Positions 1-6,093 of a DNA stretch of 25,362 nucleotides are shown one piece after another; the first letter of the stretch is position 1; each line of letters starts with the position of its first letter. The translations under genes and the position numbers were made by a program. The DNA is from a virus, in IMG/VR virus record IMGVR_UViG_3300028595_000058, positions 1 through 25,362 of that record; one strand, written 5' to 3'. Below the pieces are notes generated by a model, which was given only the letters and a program-made list of their open reading frames with translations, had not been told where the DNA came from and did not search any database.

Positions 1-582
1 AATGGATTCAATGGCACTGTATATGGGGCTACATTAGATACGAATAGGTTTGGAGAAGCAAATAGTGCATACTTATTTAATAATTTTGACAGTATTATTT
101 CGTCTGCTTCATTACTAAATGATACAGCTTATTCAATATCATTATGGTTTAAAGATAATACCGGAGGCAGTGTTACTTTCAAAGGCTTGGTGTCATGGGG
201 ATCTTCAGTGACAAGCAGAAAACCATACACATTCGTAAATAATTTTAATGGTAACTATCGGTATGCTAATGCAATTATAGGTGCAACAAACTACACATTA
301 TTTTCATCCACACAATCGCAACCTGTAAACGAGTGGATTCATTTGGTTTTTGTTTGGTCAAATAACGAATTATCAATTTATATTAATAATGTCAAAGAGA
401 CGACTACGTTATCCACGCCATTAGCATCGTTAGATAGTGAACAAAATATGCACATCGGGGGAAGTTCTGACGGTACAACAGCTGGGGGAGGTGTGATAGA
501 TGATATTTACATTTTTAATATTGGCCTAACAGCTTCTGAAATAAATGATTTATACACAGAAGGAGGGTGGCCATCGCCATGA
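1..582 (+). CDS. LamG/concanavalin A-like domain protein, C-terminal part
   Basis: The reading frame is open from the first base, so the gene starts upstream and only its last 193 residues are present. They look like a LamG or concanavalin A-like jelly-roll: a strand YSISLWFK, a strand EWIHLVFVW, the hairpin LSIYINN, and the typical closing motif IDDIYIFNIGLTASEINDLY. Such domains bind glycans and in phages usually sit at the end of tail fibre, tail tip or other surface-binding proteins. The position just before the lysis genes fits a receptor-binding or tail-associated protein. The internal ATG at 187 is unlikely to be the true start because the domain begins well before it. Domain call is firm; the tail-fibre role is inference. 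Confidence 0.8.
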   Translation, partial: NGFNGTVYGATLDTNRFGEANSAYLFNNFDSIISSASLLNDTAYSISLWFKDNTGGSVTFKGLVSWGSSVTSRKPYTFVNNFNGNYRYANAIIGATNYTLFSSTQSQPVNEWIHLVFVWSNNELSIYINNVKETTTLSTPLASLDSEQNMHIGGSSDGTTAGGGVIDDIYIFNIGLTASEINDLYTEGGWPSP

Positions 583-875
583 AAATAATATTAATAACTT
601 TATTTGTGTTACTTACAGTAGAAGCAAGTACGCAATCTAAAAAGCAGGAAATGTTTATTGCTTCTACTGGATTTGTAGGTGGTGCTTGTATAACACTTGC
701 TCCAGCCTTTCCAGTTTTGTTAGTACCTGGCCTTTGTCTTGTTGCTACGTCAATGATAACAGTTACTTATAAAAAATCATACGGTCCCGGAATGGTTGTA
801 AATTCAGTTAAAATATTAGGTATTGAACTTAAAAGCAAAAAATCATGTGCAAATTACCCGTCTTATTATCAATAA
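579..875 (+). CDS. Small exported or membrane protein, unknown function
   Basis: A 98-residue protein. I prefer the ATG at 579 over the GTG at 567 because it overlaps the upstream stop as ATGA and lies downstream of an AGGAGG sequence at 561-566. The N-terminus, MKIILITLFVLLTVEASTQS, is a good signal peptide with possible cleavage after the Ala-Ser region. A second hydrophobic, glycine- and proline-rich stretch (about residues 25-60) may be a membrane hairpin. It is translationally coupled to the LamG protein and precedes two lipoproteins, so it may belong to a set of envelope proteins. No family recognised. Confidence 0.65.
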   Translation: MKIILITLFVLLTVEASTQSKKQEMFIASTGFVGGACITLAPAFPVLLVPGLCLVATSMITVTYKKSYGPGMVVNSVKILGIELKSKKSCANYPSYYQ

Positions 876-1339
876 TTTTTCTTGTTTCGTGTGATTATTT
901 AGAATTAGACATTACAACAGACTACACAGAATTTAGTTTAAATATTAACCCAAGTAAGCCAGATTTACATAAAATAGATAATATAGTAACTATCGATCAG
1001 ATAGAATTTGAAATGAATTATTTGGGTGTAAATATAGAAGATATTAAAAGTGTTTCTATTAACGATGCTTTTATAAAAATAACAAACGAAAGTAAAGAAA
1101 AAAGCTTCGATAAATATTCACAAATGTATGTTGTATTAGATAATTTAGATACAATTGCATGGAATTACAACGTGCAAAAAAACTCATATAAGGTAGATTT
1201 TGAGGTAATAAATAAAAATGCTTTAACATATTTCGAAGGTGATACGCATGTTTTTTCAGTTTATGCACAATTAGATGAGCAAATGTTTGATACACTTTCG
1301 TTAAACGTTAAATTAAATTATAAAATAACAATAAAATAA
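845..1339 (+). CDS. Lipoprotein, unknown function
   Basis: A 164-residue protein beginning MCKLPVLLSIIFLVSC: a short hydrophobic signal followed by the lipobox L-V-S-C, so the mature protein would be anchored at Cys16. The mature part is rich in beta-type alternation (for example SLNVKLNYKITIK at the end) and acidic residues, suggesting a small beta-sandwich. It overlaps the upstream gene by 31 bases and is followed by a second lipoprotein. Phage lipoproteins are known to act in superinfection exclusion or as outer-membrane spanin partners; neither can be shown here. Confidence 0.7.
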   Translation: MCKLPVLLSIIFLVSCDYLELDITTDYTEFSLNINPSKPDLHKIDNIVTIDQIEFEMNYLGVNIEDIKSVSINDAFIKITNESKEKSFDKYSQMYVVLDNLDTIAWNYNVQKNSYKVDFEVINKNALTYFEGDTHVFSVYAQLDEQMFDTLSLNVKLNYKITIK

Positions 1340-1344
1340 TATTT

Positions 1345-1635
1345 ATGAAAACTTTCTATTTATTAACTGTAATATTATTATCTTCATGTGCTAGTTATCA
1401 GGTAATTAGTTATAACGAAGTTTTTACGCCTTATGTTGTCGTAGACGTAAAAACAGAAAAAGAGGCTGCAAGGTTAGAAAAAAGGATTGAAAAAAAGACT
1501 AAGAAAAACATTTACAGAGATGGTAATAAACTTTATTTCAGGCCAAGTGTAGCAAACGCGAAGAGAAAAATTCTTTTTAAAGAATACGGATATTTTAAAA
1601 ATAAATATATAAAGCAAATTAAAGATCAGTTATAA
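1345..1635 (+). CDS. Small lipoprotein, possible outer-membrane lysis partner
   Basis: A 96-residue protein with signal MKTFYLLTVILLSSC, lipobox L-S-S-C at Cys15. The mature part is strongly basic, with a helical Lys/Glu stretch (EKEAARLEKRIEKKTKKN). It sits between another lipoprotein and a holin-like membrane protein. Small basic lipoproteins beside holins and endolysins can be o-spanins, but no matching i-spanin is clear in this operon, so that role is only a guess. Its TAA stop overlaps the next start as TAATG. Confidence 0.65.
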   Translation: MKTFYLLTVILLSSCASYQVISYNEVFTPYVVVDVKTEKEAARLEKRIEKKTKKNIYRDGNKLYFRPSVANAKRKILFKEYGYFKNKYIKQIKDQL

Positions 1636-1823
1636 TGGAGCGGATAAAGGGATATTTAGCATCGGTAGGCTTAATAGGGATAAGCGCAATTGGTTGGACC
1701 GATTTAATCCCAGCTTTACAGGTTGTTTCACTCTTAATTGGTATAGGGGTCGGTATTACAACTTTGATATTGCATAGACAAAAATATCTAATAAACAAAA
1801 ATAATGAGAAAATTAATAAATGA
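1635..1823 (+). CDS. Small membrane protein, holin-like
   Basis: A 62-residue protein with two hydrophobic segments (about residues 7-20 and 28-46, the second being VVSLLIGIGVGITTLIL) and a charged Lys/Asn-rich C-terminal tail. Size, two membrane spans and charged tail match class II holins in general form. It starts on the last base of the upstream stop (TAATG), and the endolysin lies 1.3 kb downstream in the same run of genes. There is a second holin-like candidate at 3560, so which one forms the lethal pore is open. Confidence 0.55.
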   Translation: MERIKGYLASVGLIGISAIGWTDLIPALQVVSLLIGIGVGITTLILHRQKYLINKNNEKINK

Positions 1824-2661
1824 CGCGAAGGTATACAAAAACGAAAACGGAATAATATTTTTCGAAACACCAGAAAAAGAATTTTCTGTTTTATGGTTCG
1901 CGGACGCTCACATGGACAATCCTAAGTCTGAACTAGGCTTTATGCACAAAACGATAAAAGACAATCAAAACTCTTATATAATATTTGGAGGCGATAACCA
2001 CGACTTGATGCAATGGAAGATGGACAAGCGAGCTTCTTATTCTGCCATAAAAGAAGAACATAAAGGCGATGACTATTTTAATAGGGTTATTCACACAACA
2101 CAAAAAGAGATAATAGAGCCTTACAAAGATCGTATCATTTGTTTTACTCGTGGCAACCACGAAACTAGCATAACAAGAAAATTAAACTTTGATTTTTTTG
2201 ATTTTCTTTTACAGGGTTCAAATATTAATTGTGGTGATTTTTCAGGATATATTAATTTTAGAACAAAAATAGACGATAAAAGACAAAATTCTAAATTGCT
2301 TTATTATCAGCACGCGCCATCGACAGGAGGCAAAAGATCAAAAGGGATGCTTTCAGTTGATATAATGCTTGGACAAAGACCATCAGCGGACATAATTTTA
2401 AGCGAACATATACACACTACTACTATACACCCAGAAACAGTTGAAGTTGTAAATCGAAATTTTAGTTTAAAAGAAAAACTAATCTGGTTTATATTTGCAC
2501 CTACATTAAAAGCAGAACATAAGGGTCGCAGAGAGGGTTTTTATCACGAAAAAGTTAAGGCCGGGACCACAACGATAGGAGCAATTAAGCTTAATTTCAA
2601 ATACAATAAAGACAATAATTTGATGTATGTAAAACCTGAATACGAATTAATGTATAATTGA
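1804..2661 (+). CDS. Calcineurin-like metallophosphoesterase
   Basis: A 285-residue protein with the full set of metallophosphoesterase motifs in order: FADAHMD (Asp34, His36), GGDNHD (Asp64), RGNHE (Asn118, His119, Glu120), YQHA (His170) and EHIHT (His202, His204, in place of the usual GHxH). These residues bind two metal ions and hydrolyse phosphoesters. The spacing fits a whole catalytic domain. Similar enzymes occur in many Bacteroidetes phages; the substrate (DNA ends, nucleotides or phosphoprotein) cannot be read from sequence. It overlaps the holin-like gene by 20 bases and shares one base with the next gene (TGATG). Confidence 0.85.
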   Translation: MRKLINDAKVYKNENGIIFFETPEKEFSVLWFADAHMDNPKSELGFMHKTIKDNQNSYIIFGGDNHDLMQWKMDKRASYSAIKEEHKGDDYFNRVIHTTQKEIIEPYKDRIICFTRGNHETSITRKLNFDFFDFLLQGSNINCGDFSGYINFRTKIDDKRQNSKLLYYQHAPSTGGKRSKGMLSVDIMLGQRPSADIILSEHIHTTTIHPETVEVVNRNFSLKEKLIWFIFAPTLKAEHKGRREGFYHEKVKAGTTTIGAIKLNFKYNKDNNLMYVKPEYELMYN

Positions 2662-2846
2662 TGGCCTACGATAAAATTCGAAATAAAATATGGAGTATCC
2701 TTTTAAAAGGACATAATTCTAAATTGTATGATATTGAAATAGCTAACGAAATAACCGAAATGATTATTAATGACAAAGAGTTAAGAAAAGATATAATTGT
2801 TTCAGATTTTCAAAAAGAATTAGATAAACAGGCGAAAAATCAATAA
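2661..2846 (+). CDS. Hypothetical protein, 61 residues
   Basis: I choose the ATG at 2661, which overlaps the upstream TGA stop as TGATG, rather than the TTG one codon earlier. The protein is predicted mostly helical with mixed charge, no signal peptide and no membrane span. It lies between the metallophosphoesterase and another unknown gene in the lysis-end operon. No family recognised. Confidence 0.55.
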   Translation: MAYDKIRNKIWSILLKGHNSKLYDIEIANEITEMIINDKELRKDIIVSDFQKELDKQAKNQ

Positions 2847-2856
2847 ATTTGCGTAT

Positions 2857-3144
2857 ATGATTTCAGAAAAAATAAAACTACGAAAACTTAGCCGAATACT
2901 TGACGAGTATTCTAAATATTTCGGGAAATTTACAAAAGGTTATGCCGAAATTGCAACCGAAAAAGACAAAGAAGATAATTTAATAGAAGATGAAAATGAA
3001 TATTTTATAGTAAAATTTGACAATCACGTTATAAAACCTGTAAAAACAAAATTAATTCCTATCGAGGATTTAGACGAAGAAATAAACAGATATAGAGCAA
3101 GACTTAAATACAAGCAAGAAAATAAAGAAATGATATTAGAATGA
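2857..3144 (+). CDS. Hypothetical protein, 95 residues
   Basis: A charged, soluble-looking protein: a basic helical N-terminus, an acidic middle (EKDKEDNLIEDENEY), and a C-terminal helix rich in Arg, Lys and Glu that could form a coiled coil. Its stop overlaps the endolysin start as ATGA, so the two are likely co-translated. A TAAATTTG sequence matching a -7 element lies at 2844-2851, only six bases before the start, with no good -33 element. No family recognised. Confidence 0.6.
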   Translation: MISEKIKLRKLSRILDEYSKYFGKFTKGYAEIATEKDKEDNLIEDENEYFIVKFDNHVIKPVKTKLIPIEDLDEEINRYRARLKYKQENKEMILE

Positions 3145-3563
3145 GACCAATTGATGTAGCATTAACAGAATATTACACCGCTGAAGGAAGTGGAATGGAA
3201 GATAATCCAGAAGTATTAAAGTATTTTGATTCGATGGGATTAGACGGAAAAAAATTACATGATAGTACTGCGTGGTGTAGTGCATTTATGAATTATTGTC
3301 ATATTAAGACTCGATATAAACATTCCGGGGAATTAAACGCGCGATCTTGGTTAAGTATTGGCAATAAGGTTAATGTGCCAAAGCTTGGAGATGTTTGTAT
3401 ATTTTGGAGAGAGGACCCATATTTATGGAAAGGGCATGTAGGATTTTATATAAATGAAACTGAATATAGTATTCGTTTATTAGGTGGAAACCAGCAAAAT
3501 ATGGTTCAAATCATAAATTATCCTAAAAAAAGATTGTTAGACATTAGGAGGCCAGTAAAATGA
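3141..3563 (+). CDS. TIGR02594-family peptidoglycan hydrolase (endolysin)
   Basis: A 140-residue single-domain protein with the signature of the TIGR02594/CHAP-like cysteine peptidases: STAWCSAFMNYC, with the catalytic Cys46, then GDVCIFWR, KGHVGFYI with the catalytic His99, and LLGGNQ with the third active-site residue Asn117. These enzymes cut peptide cross-links in cell-wall peptidoglycan. There is no signal peptide, so release would need a holin, and holin-like proteins sit on both sides (1635 and 3560). It overlaps both neighbours by four bases (ATGA). The endolysin role is well supported by family and context; exact bond specificity is not known. Confidence 0.85.
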   Translation: MRPIDVALTEYYTAEGSGMEDNPEVLKYFDSMGLDGKKLHDSTAWCSAFMNYCHIKTRYKHSGELNARSWLSIGNKVNVPKLGDVCIFWREDPYLWKGHVGFYINETEYSIRLLGGNQQNMVQIINYPKKRLLDIRRPVK

Positions 3564-3793
3564 AACTAAATCAAATACCAAAGAACCTAATTTCTGAAAC
3601 ACCAAAACAGGATAAAAAGAAAAGAAATTTGTCTTTAATTGTGGCTGGTGTTGGAATAGGTGCAAGAATAGCTTTATCTTTTACCCCAGCTGCACCTTTA
3701 GCATTAGCATCCTTAGCAAGCGAATTAATGTGGGCCGGGTTTGCTGGTTTAGGATTAGCAGGATATTTCCAAAACAAAACTATAAAAAAATAA
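3560..3793 (+). CDS. Holin-like membrane protein
   Basis: A 77-residue protein with a basic cytoplasmic N-terminus (PKQDKKKRN) and two hydrophobic segments, about residues 24-42 and 44-69, rich in Ala, Gly and Leu, followed by a Lys-rich tail. It starts with an ATGA overlap on the endolysin and has an AGGAGG sequence about 8 bases upstream. This topology beside an endolysin is typical of class II holins. No specific family recognised. Confidence 0.6.
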   Translation: MKLNQIPKNLISETPKQDKKKRNLSLIVAGVGIGARIALSFTPAAPLALASLASELMWAGFAGLGLAGYFQNKTIKK

Positions 3794-3794
3794 A

Positions 3795-4124
3795 ATGGAA
3801 AAATTAGGAATTGAAAAATTAAAAAGTACTGCATTATTGATTATTAATTTAACTGAAGAAATTGCAGAAAAAACATCGGACGGGAAACTCTCGATCTGGG
3901 AGGCTATTACAGTAGCAGGTAAAAACTCTAAAGATATTATCGATGTTATCAGATCAGGTCAGAATATTTTTAACGAATATACTGATTTAGACAGCGAAGA
4001 ATGGAGAAAGTTAATAGAGTTTGTTGAAATTGAATTAGATTTACAAAACGAAGAAATTGAAGATTTGGTAGAAGATATTTTTGAATGGGTTGCAATAACG
4101 GCTAAAATGATTTCTCGCTTTTAG
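3795..4124 (+). CDS. Hypothetical acidic helical protein, end of late operon
   Basis: A 109-residue acidic protein, mainly helical, with no signal peptide or membrane span. The last third is very acidic (NEEIEDLVEDIFEW). It follows the holin-like gene after one base and is the last plus-strand gene before the terminator at 4148-4171. Similar small acidic proteins are seen next to lysis genes in Bacteroidetes phages, but I cannot assign a function. Confidence 0.6.
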   Translation: MEKLGIEKLKSTALLIINLTEEIAEKTSDGKLSIWEAITVAGKNSKDIIDVIRSGQNIFNEYTDLDSEEWRKLIEFVEIELDLQNEEIEDLVEDIFEWVAITAKMISRF

Positions 4125-4147
4125 TGTTTTTGTTTTAATAGTGTTTT

Positions 4148-4171
4148 ACCCCTCTCCGGAGGGGTTTTTTT
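4148..4171 (+). terminator. Rho-independent terminator of the late operon
   Basis: A GC-rich hairpin, CCCCTC-TCCG-GAGGGG, with a perfect six-base stem (seven with the flanking A-T pair) and a tetraloop, is followed by seven T residues. It lies 24 bases after the last plus-strand gene. On the opposite strand the hairpin has no T run, so it serves mainly the plus strand. Confidence 0.9.
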
Positions 4172-4217
4172 ATTCCCTTTTAAATGAATATTTTAAATTA
4201 TTCCCTTTTAGATGAAT
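4171..4217. repeat. 19-bp direct repeat pair at the edge of the minus-strand block
   Basis: TATTCCCTTTTAAATGAAT at 4171-4189 recurs at 4199-4217 with one difference (AGATG for AAATG), 28 bases apart. The pair lies between the terminator and the stop codon of the minus-strand gene at 4217, exactly at the boundary between late genes and the accessory block. It could be a duplication, a protein-binding site or a scar of insertion. Confidence 0.6.
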
Positions 4218-4438
4218 TATTCTTTGCAGTCATCTATTCGAACGCAATTTTCTCTAATCCATTTACGAGTTCTGTATGAACCGTTTATTCTGTAACAATA
4301 AGAGCCTCCTTTTAAAATCTCTTTTCTTTTGTTAAAATTCAGATCAAACACCTGATTATCAGTCGTTATATAAACATCGTAGCACATCCATTTAACTTTA
4401 TTGTATATTTCTTTTTGTTTTATTGATGTATCTTCCAT
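4217..4438 (-). CDS. Hypothetical protein, 73 residues
   Basis: The protein has a basic C-terminal half with aromatic and Arg residues (YRINGSYRTRKWIRENCV) that looks suited to nucleic-acid binding, similar in style to short phage proteins with a repeated K-W-[IL]-R-E-N type motif. It is the last gene of the minus-strand block and follows the hairpin at 4472-4517. Function not known. Confidence 0.6.
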   Translation of the reverse strand: MEDTSIKQKEIYNKVKWMCYDVYITTDNQVFDLNFNKRKEILKGGSYCYRINGSYRTRKWIRENCVRIDDCKE

Positions 4439-4471
4439 GTTGTCAGGTGTTTAATCTGTTAATGTACACAT

Positions 4472-4517
4472 ATACGCTAGTTGTAGTGCATTAAAACGAC
4501 ACTACAACAACGTGTAT
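4472..4517. repeat. Two-part imperfect inverted repeat downstream of the methyltransferase
   Basis: The arms TTGTAGTG (4481-4488) and CACTACAA (4500-4507) pair perfectly around an 11-base loop. After a 3+3 base internal loop (TAG against CAA), ATACGC (4472-4477) pairs with GTGTAT (4512-4517) with one mismatch. A bulged two-step stem like this recalls short attC sites, but conserved R-box sequences are not clear. It differs in sequence and size from the three larger repeats at 5548, 5909 and 6578. There is no T run, so a terminator is unlikely. Confidence 0.6.
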
Positions 4518-4567
4518 AGTTAATGCCTAAGTAAGTGCTTAACCCAAAGTGTAGTGTCTGTTTGCCC

Positions 4568-4586
4568 ATAATTAAAATATTTTTTT
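4568..4586. repeat. Left copy of a 19-bp inverted repeat flanking the methyltransferase
   Basis: ATAATTAAAATATTTTTTT here is the exact reverse complement of 5297-5315. This copy is 26 bases beyond the methyltransferase stop. The core AAAATATTTT is itself palindromic, so the match is partly of low complexity, but 19 exact bases around one gene is still notable. Confidence 0.6.
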
Positions 4587-4612
4587 GCCAACGCTCTTTT
4601 TCTCACTCATAC

Positions 4613-5296
4613 TTAAAATAAAGTGTGCTGTGATTTTAAAGCATCTAAACTTCTTTGTCCGTTACCAAACCACTTTTCATCAAGTTCAGTTCCTATATAA
4701 TTTCTGTTTTCTTTATAACAAGCAATCGCAGTAGAAAAACTACCCATAAAGCCATCAAAAATCAAATCACCTTCTTTACTACTATGTAATATTATTTTGC
4801 GAATAATATCGTATTCTTTTTGGTGTGGGTGGCTTGTATCTGTATGCTGTACGTGTTTCATTTTCCAAACATTACTCATATCCTTTCTATTATACTTTGC
4901 TTTGCCTTTTTCAAGCACCAAACAAACCTCGTACTGGTTTCTAAAACCATAACCCATACCAATATTGTTTTTAACCATTATACAAAGCATACGGTAGTTA
5001 TAACCGTTATTTACTGCATACTCTTTTATTTGGTTTACAAATTTATGGTTGCTAAACAAGTATAGGCTTGTGTCTTGTTTCATTTTTGGTAATACTGCAT
5101 CTAAAAAACGGTAGTTAATACTTTCGTCTTCATTGTTTAGTATTTCTTTTTCGTTTCTGCCATAACCAATCCCATCTCCGTAAGGTGGGTCAACTATTAC
5201 TAAATCCAAACTTTCATCTGGCATTACTGCAATTAAATCAAAGCAGTCTGCATTGTAGATTTTGTTTTTTGCAAAAACAATTTTGCCATCGCTCAT
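4613..5296 (-). CDS. Beta-class DNA methyltransferase, probably N6-adenine
   Basis: A 227-residue protein. The catalytic motif IV, VDPPYGDG (DPPY at residues 36-39), comes first and the AdoMet-binding motif I, FDGFMGSFSTA (about 180-190), comes near the C-terminus, the order that defines beta-class enzymes. HPHQKEYDIIRKII at about 156 corresponds to the usual HPTQKP region, and IGTELDEKWF is the acidic end of motif II. DPPY points to adenine N6 rather than cytosine N4 methylation. No restriction enzyme gene is adjacent, so it is likely an orphan enzyme that protects phage DNA or modulates expression. It is in the minus-strand accessory block, between a terminator-bearing non-coding stretch and an inverted repeat. 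Confidence 0.9.
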   Translation of the reverse strand: MSDGKIVFAKNKIYNADCFDLIAVMPDESLDLVIVDPPYGDGIGYGRNEKEILNNEDESINYRFLDAVLPKMKQDTSLYLFSNHKFVNQIKEYAVNNGYNYRMLCIMVKNNIGMGYGFRNQYEVCLVLEKGKAKYNRKDMSNVWKMKHVQHTDTSHPHQKEYDIIRKIILHSSKEGDLIFDGFMGSFSTAIACYKENRNYIGTELDEKWFGNGQRSLDALKSQHTLF

Positions 5297-5315
5297 AAAA
5301 AAATATTTTAATTAT
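5297..5315. repeat. Right copy of a 19-bp inverted repeat, abutting the methyltransferase start
   Basis: Reverse complement of 4568-4586 over 19 bases. It lies directly upstream of the methyltransferase ATG, so it covers the ribosome-binding region and might act in control of that gene as well as being an end repeat. Confidence 0.6.
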
Positions 5316-5363
5316 TAATTCTGTTCTTAATTCAATCTTTGTGCTTATCAAAGGCACTAACCA

Positions 5364-5381
5364 TACACAATACGTTGTGTA
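5364..5381. repeat. Short hairpin upstream of the methyltransferase
   Basis: TACACAA-TACG-TTGTGTA is a perfect seven-base stem with a four-base loop. It lies between the methyltransferase start and the minus-strand terminator at 5386-5408. ACACAAC/GTTGTGT is also the outer box of the large repeat at 5548, so this may be a degenerate relative. Confidence 0.55.
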
Positions 5382-5385
5382 CAAT

Positions 5386-5408
5386 AAAAATGCTAGTCTC
5401 TCCTAGCA
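5386..5408 (-). terminator. Rho-independent terminator, minus strand
   Basis: Read on the minus strand: TGCTAG-GAGAGA-CTAGCA followed by TTTTTATTG. The stem is six perfect base pairs. It would end transcripts coming from the cluster upstream (higher coordinates) about 90 bases before the methyltransferase, which would therefore need its own promoter. Confidence 0.7.
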
Positions 5409-5547
5409 GTCACACCTAAGCTAACTAGTACAACATAGTATCGGACATCGCTCCTTTCGGTTTACGTATGCTACCCGACCTAACACCGTTATACGTGCCT
5501 CCCTGTGTCCCACACGCTCTTTTTCTGCCACCGCATTTTTTACAGAT
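5409..5547 (-). other. GC-richer non-coding stretch, possible small RNA
   Basis: No convincing gene. The only long reading frame (63 residues, 5421-5612 minus) overlaps the repeat at 5548 and has no recognisable protein character. The DNA here is distinctly GC-richer than its surroundings, and the stretch ends at the minus-strand terminator, so a short structured RNA is possible. It also holds GTATAAC and GTTAGGT only three bases apart on the minus strand, which resemble the outer boxes of the large repeats and may be a collapsed copy. A 13-bp direct repeat, ACGCTCTTTTTCT, occurs here (5514-5526) and beyond the methyltransferase (4591-4603). Confidence 0.35.
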
Positions 5548-5678
5548 ACACAACAATGTGTATAAATAATAGCGGTGTTACTGCAATATTTTAAATAACT
5601 ACTTTTAATCAATCCTTGTAAATATATGAAAGTTTTTGGCTTTAAATCCGCTACTATTCATACACTCGTACGTTATGG
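5548..5678 (-). repeat. attC-like structured repeat B (131 bp)
   Basis: Read on the minus strand: outer box CCATAAC (5678-5672), 6 unpaired bases, stem strand GTGTATGAATAGTAGCGG, a 72-base centre, stem strand CCGCTATTATTTATACAC, 3 unpaired bases, outer box GTTGTGT (5554-5548). The 18-bp stem has 16 Watson-Crick pairs. It begins 7 bases after the stop of the gene at 5686. The same layout, including the position of the two stem mismatches, is repeated at 5909 and 6578. This resembles integron attC sites (R'' ending AAC, R' starting GTT, asymmetric unpaired bases). Confidence 0.7.
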
Positions 5679-5685
5679 CACAATA

Positions 5686-5898
5686 CTACTTTTTACGTGC
5701 CTTAAACCTTTCTATATATTCACAAAGTGTAGTTAATACTGCTTCACTCGCTTCTTTTTCGCTCTCGTTGTCATACTTTTCTGCATCTCTTAACAGTTCA
5801 AGCATTGTTGCAAATTCTTTTTTTGGTGGTATAGGTGGTACTTCAAGTGGTAATCCTCCAATACTGCTAACTATTTGTTTTTTTCTATTCCAAAACAT
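5686..5898 (-). CDS. Hypothetical protein, 70 residues, cassette-like gene
   Basis: The protein has a short basic start (MFWNRKKQ), a proline-rich segment (GGLPLEVPPIPPKKEF) and a C-terminal helical half (about residues 30-70) of mixed charge. No signal peptide or membrane span. The start codon lies 10 bases after the GTTAGGC box of repeat C and the TAG stop lies 7 bases before the CCATAAC box of repeat B, so the gene fills the space between two repeats, as a cassette gene would. Function unknown. Confidence 0.6.
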   Translation of the reverse strand: MFWNRKKQIVSSIGGLPLEVPPIPPKKEFATMLELLRDAEKYDNESEKEASEAVLTTLCEYIERFKARKK

Positions 5899-5908
5899 AC
5901 CGTACTGT

Positions 5909-6039
5909 GCCTAACAATTTGTAAAAATAATAGCCGAGTTAAACGATTTATTTAAGCTATTACATATGTTTAATATTCGTTGTAATTTGATAAGTCAGTA
6001 TTCTAAAACGGCTACTATTCTTACAAGTAGCCGTTATAC
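5909..6039 (-). repeat. attC-like structured repeat C (131 bp)
   Basis: Minus strand: outer box GTATAAC (6039-6033), 6 unpaired bases, stem strand TTGTAAGAATAGTAGCCG, 72-base centre, stem strand CGGCTATTATTTTTACAA, 3 unpaired bases, outer box GTTAGGC (5915-5909). GTTAGGC matches the classic integron core site GTTRRRY exactly. The 18-bp stem has 16 Watson-Crick pairs, with mismatches at the same two positions as in repeats B and D. Confidence 0.75.
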
Positions 6040-6093
6040 ACAAGCGTAGAAAGTATCGTTCAATTAATCAACACCTGTGCAAATTTGCCATAA

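Noticed and set aside
2844-2851. TAAATTTG as a promoter for the gene at 2857.
   Set aside because: It fits the -7 pattern, but there is no suitable -33 element and the start codon is only six bases away.
4820-5065. Reading frames on the opposite strand of the methyltransferase and similar antisense frames elsewhere (for example 10449-10739, 20547-20897).
   Set aside because: They mirror well-supported genes, lack coding signals and have no recognisable product.
5421-5612. A 63-residue minus-strand reading frame upstream of the methyltransferase.
   Set aside because: It runs across one arm of the repeat at 5548, has no protein-like pattern and lies in a stretch that looks non-coding and ends in a terminator.
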